From positions 1 to 13,766 of the forward strand of contig JACQZD010000153.1 of NCBI GenBank assembly GCA_016207865.1: DNA of 13,766 nt, written 5' to 3'. Below, piece after piece: positions 13,630-13,766 of the stretch; the stretch's first letter is position 1, and each line of letters begins with the position of its first letter. A program made the position numbers and the translations under genes. The notes beneath the pieces were generated by a model. That model had not been told where the DNA came from. It saw nothing but the letters and a program-made list of their open reading frames with translations, and searched no databases. The stretch is from Nitrospirota bacterium. GTDB taxonomy: Bacteria > Nitrospirota > Thermodesulfovibrionia > UBA6902 > DSMQ01.

Positions 13630-13766
13630 ATGAAAACACTCAAAAACATATTTAAAAAATTTGAGAATGCAATGTCTGCTGTTACATTTGCCGAAGCCGG
13701 GGAGTTTGAAACTGCAAAGCAGTTTATGCGGGAAGAAGAGCTTCATCACAAAAAAATCAGCAGAAA
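13630..13766 (+). CDS. Third family member starting at the FAEAGE module, 3'-partial
   Basis: An open frame starts at the ATG at 13630, with AGGAGGG six bases upstream, and runs off the window (45 codons seen). Residues 10-25, KFENAMSAVTFAEAGE, closely match residues 46-61 of paralogue 1 and are followed by FETAKQFM, like KTAQELL there. The first strand, helix and second strand of the USP-like fold found in the two paralogues are absent. This is therefore either a small protein built around the module alone or a differently organised relative. The continuing EEELHHKK sequence is charged and helical. It is probably in an operon with paralogue 2. The function is unknown. Confidence 0.75.
   Translation, partial: MKTLKNIFKKFENAMSAVTFAEAGEFETAKQFMREEELHHKKISR

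Overview
The window comes from a bacterial chromosome of moderate GC content. All supported genes lie on the + strand and are tightly packed, with ATGA overlaps, strong AGGAGG ribosome sites, leucine/lysine-rich proteins and several sigma-54-type regulators. This fits a Gram-negative anaerobe or environmental lineage such as Nitrospirota or a deltaproteobacterial-type phylum. That placement is inferred from gene content and is low confidence.

Region 1 (3-3084) is the 3' end of a group-4 hydrogenase/complex-I-like operon. It holds a HyfF/NuoL-type antiporter-like membrane subunit (5' end outside the window), a fused NuoC+NuoD-like large subunit and a NuoB-like FeS small subunit. The large subunit has lost all four cysteines that would hold the NiFe centre, so the complex looks like an Ehr-type (energy-converting hydrogenase related) machine and not a hydrogenase. 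The membrane subunit carries an in-frame 30-bp tandem duplication.

Region 2 (3098-6004) encodes a membrane histidine kinase (HK1), broken by a -1 frameshift at an A7 tract, and an NtrC-family sigma-54 activator (RR1). Region 3 (6005-6238) is a repeat-rich regulatory gap with a candidate sigma-54 promoter. Region 4 (6239-9728) is a probable operon: a divergent USP-like protein, a TauE/SafE anion permease, a TIGR02186-type secreted/anchored membrane protein, a tandem-domain universal stress protein and a single-domain USP. Region 5 (9777-12793) is a second, intact copy of the kinase/regulator pair (HK2, RR2), with a 24-bp hairpin element between the two genes. Region 6 (12794-13055) is a second regulatory gap sharing motifs with region 3. 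Region 7 (13056-end) holds a paralogue of the USP-like protein and the start of a third, N-terminally shorter family member.

The main theme is a duplicated cassette: kinase, sigma-54 activator, regulatory gap with shared sites, USP-like protein. The two copies flank a transporter/USP operon. The kinase copies share the same leaderless-looking promoter and have blocks of near-perfect DNA identity inside otherwise diverged genes, which suggests gene conversion. The simplest model is that two paralogous two-component systems with related sensor domains control sigma-54 promoters of the USP-like genes, and through the first one the TauE permease and USPs. The signal sensed is unknown.
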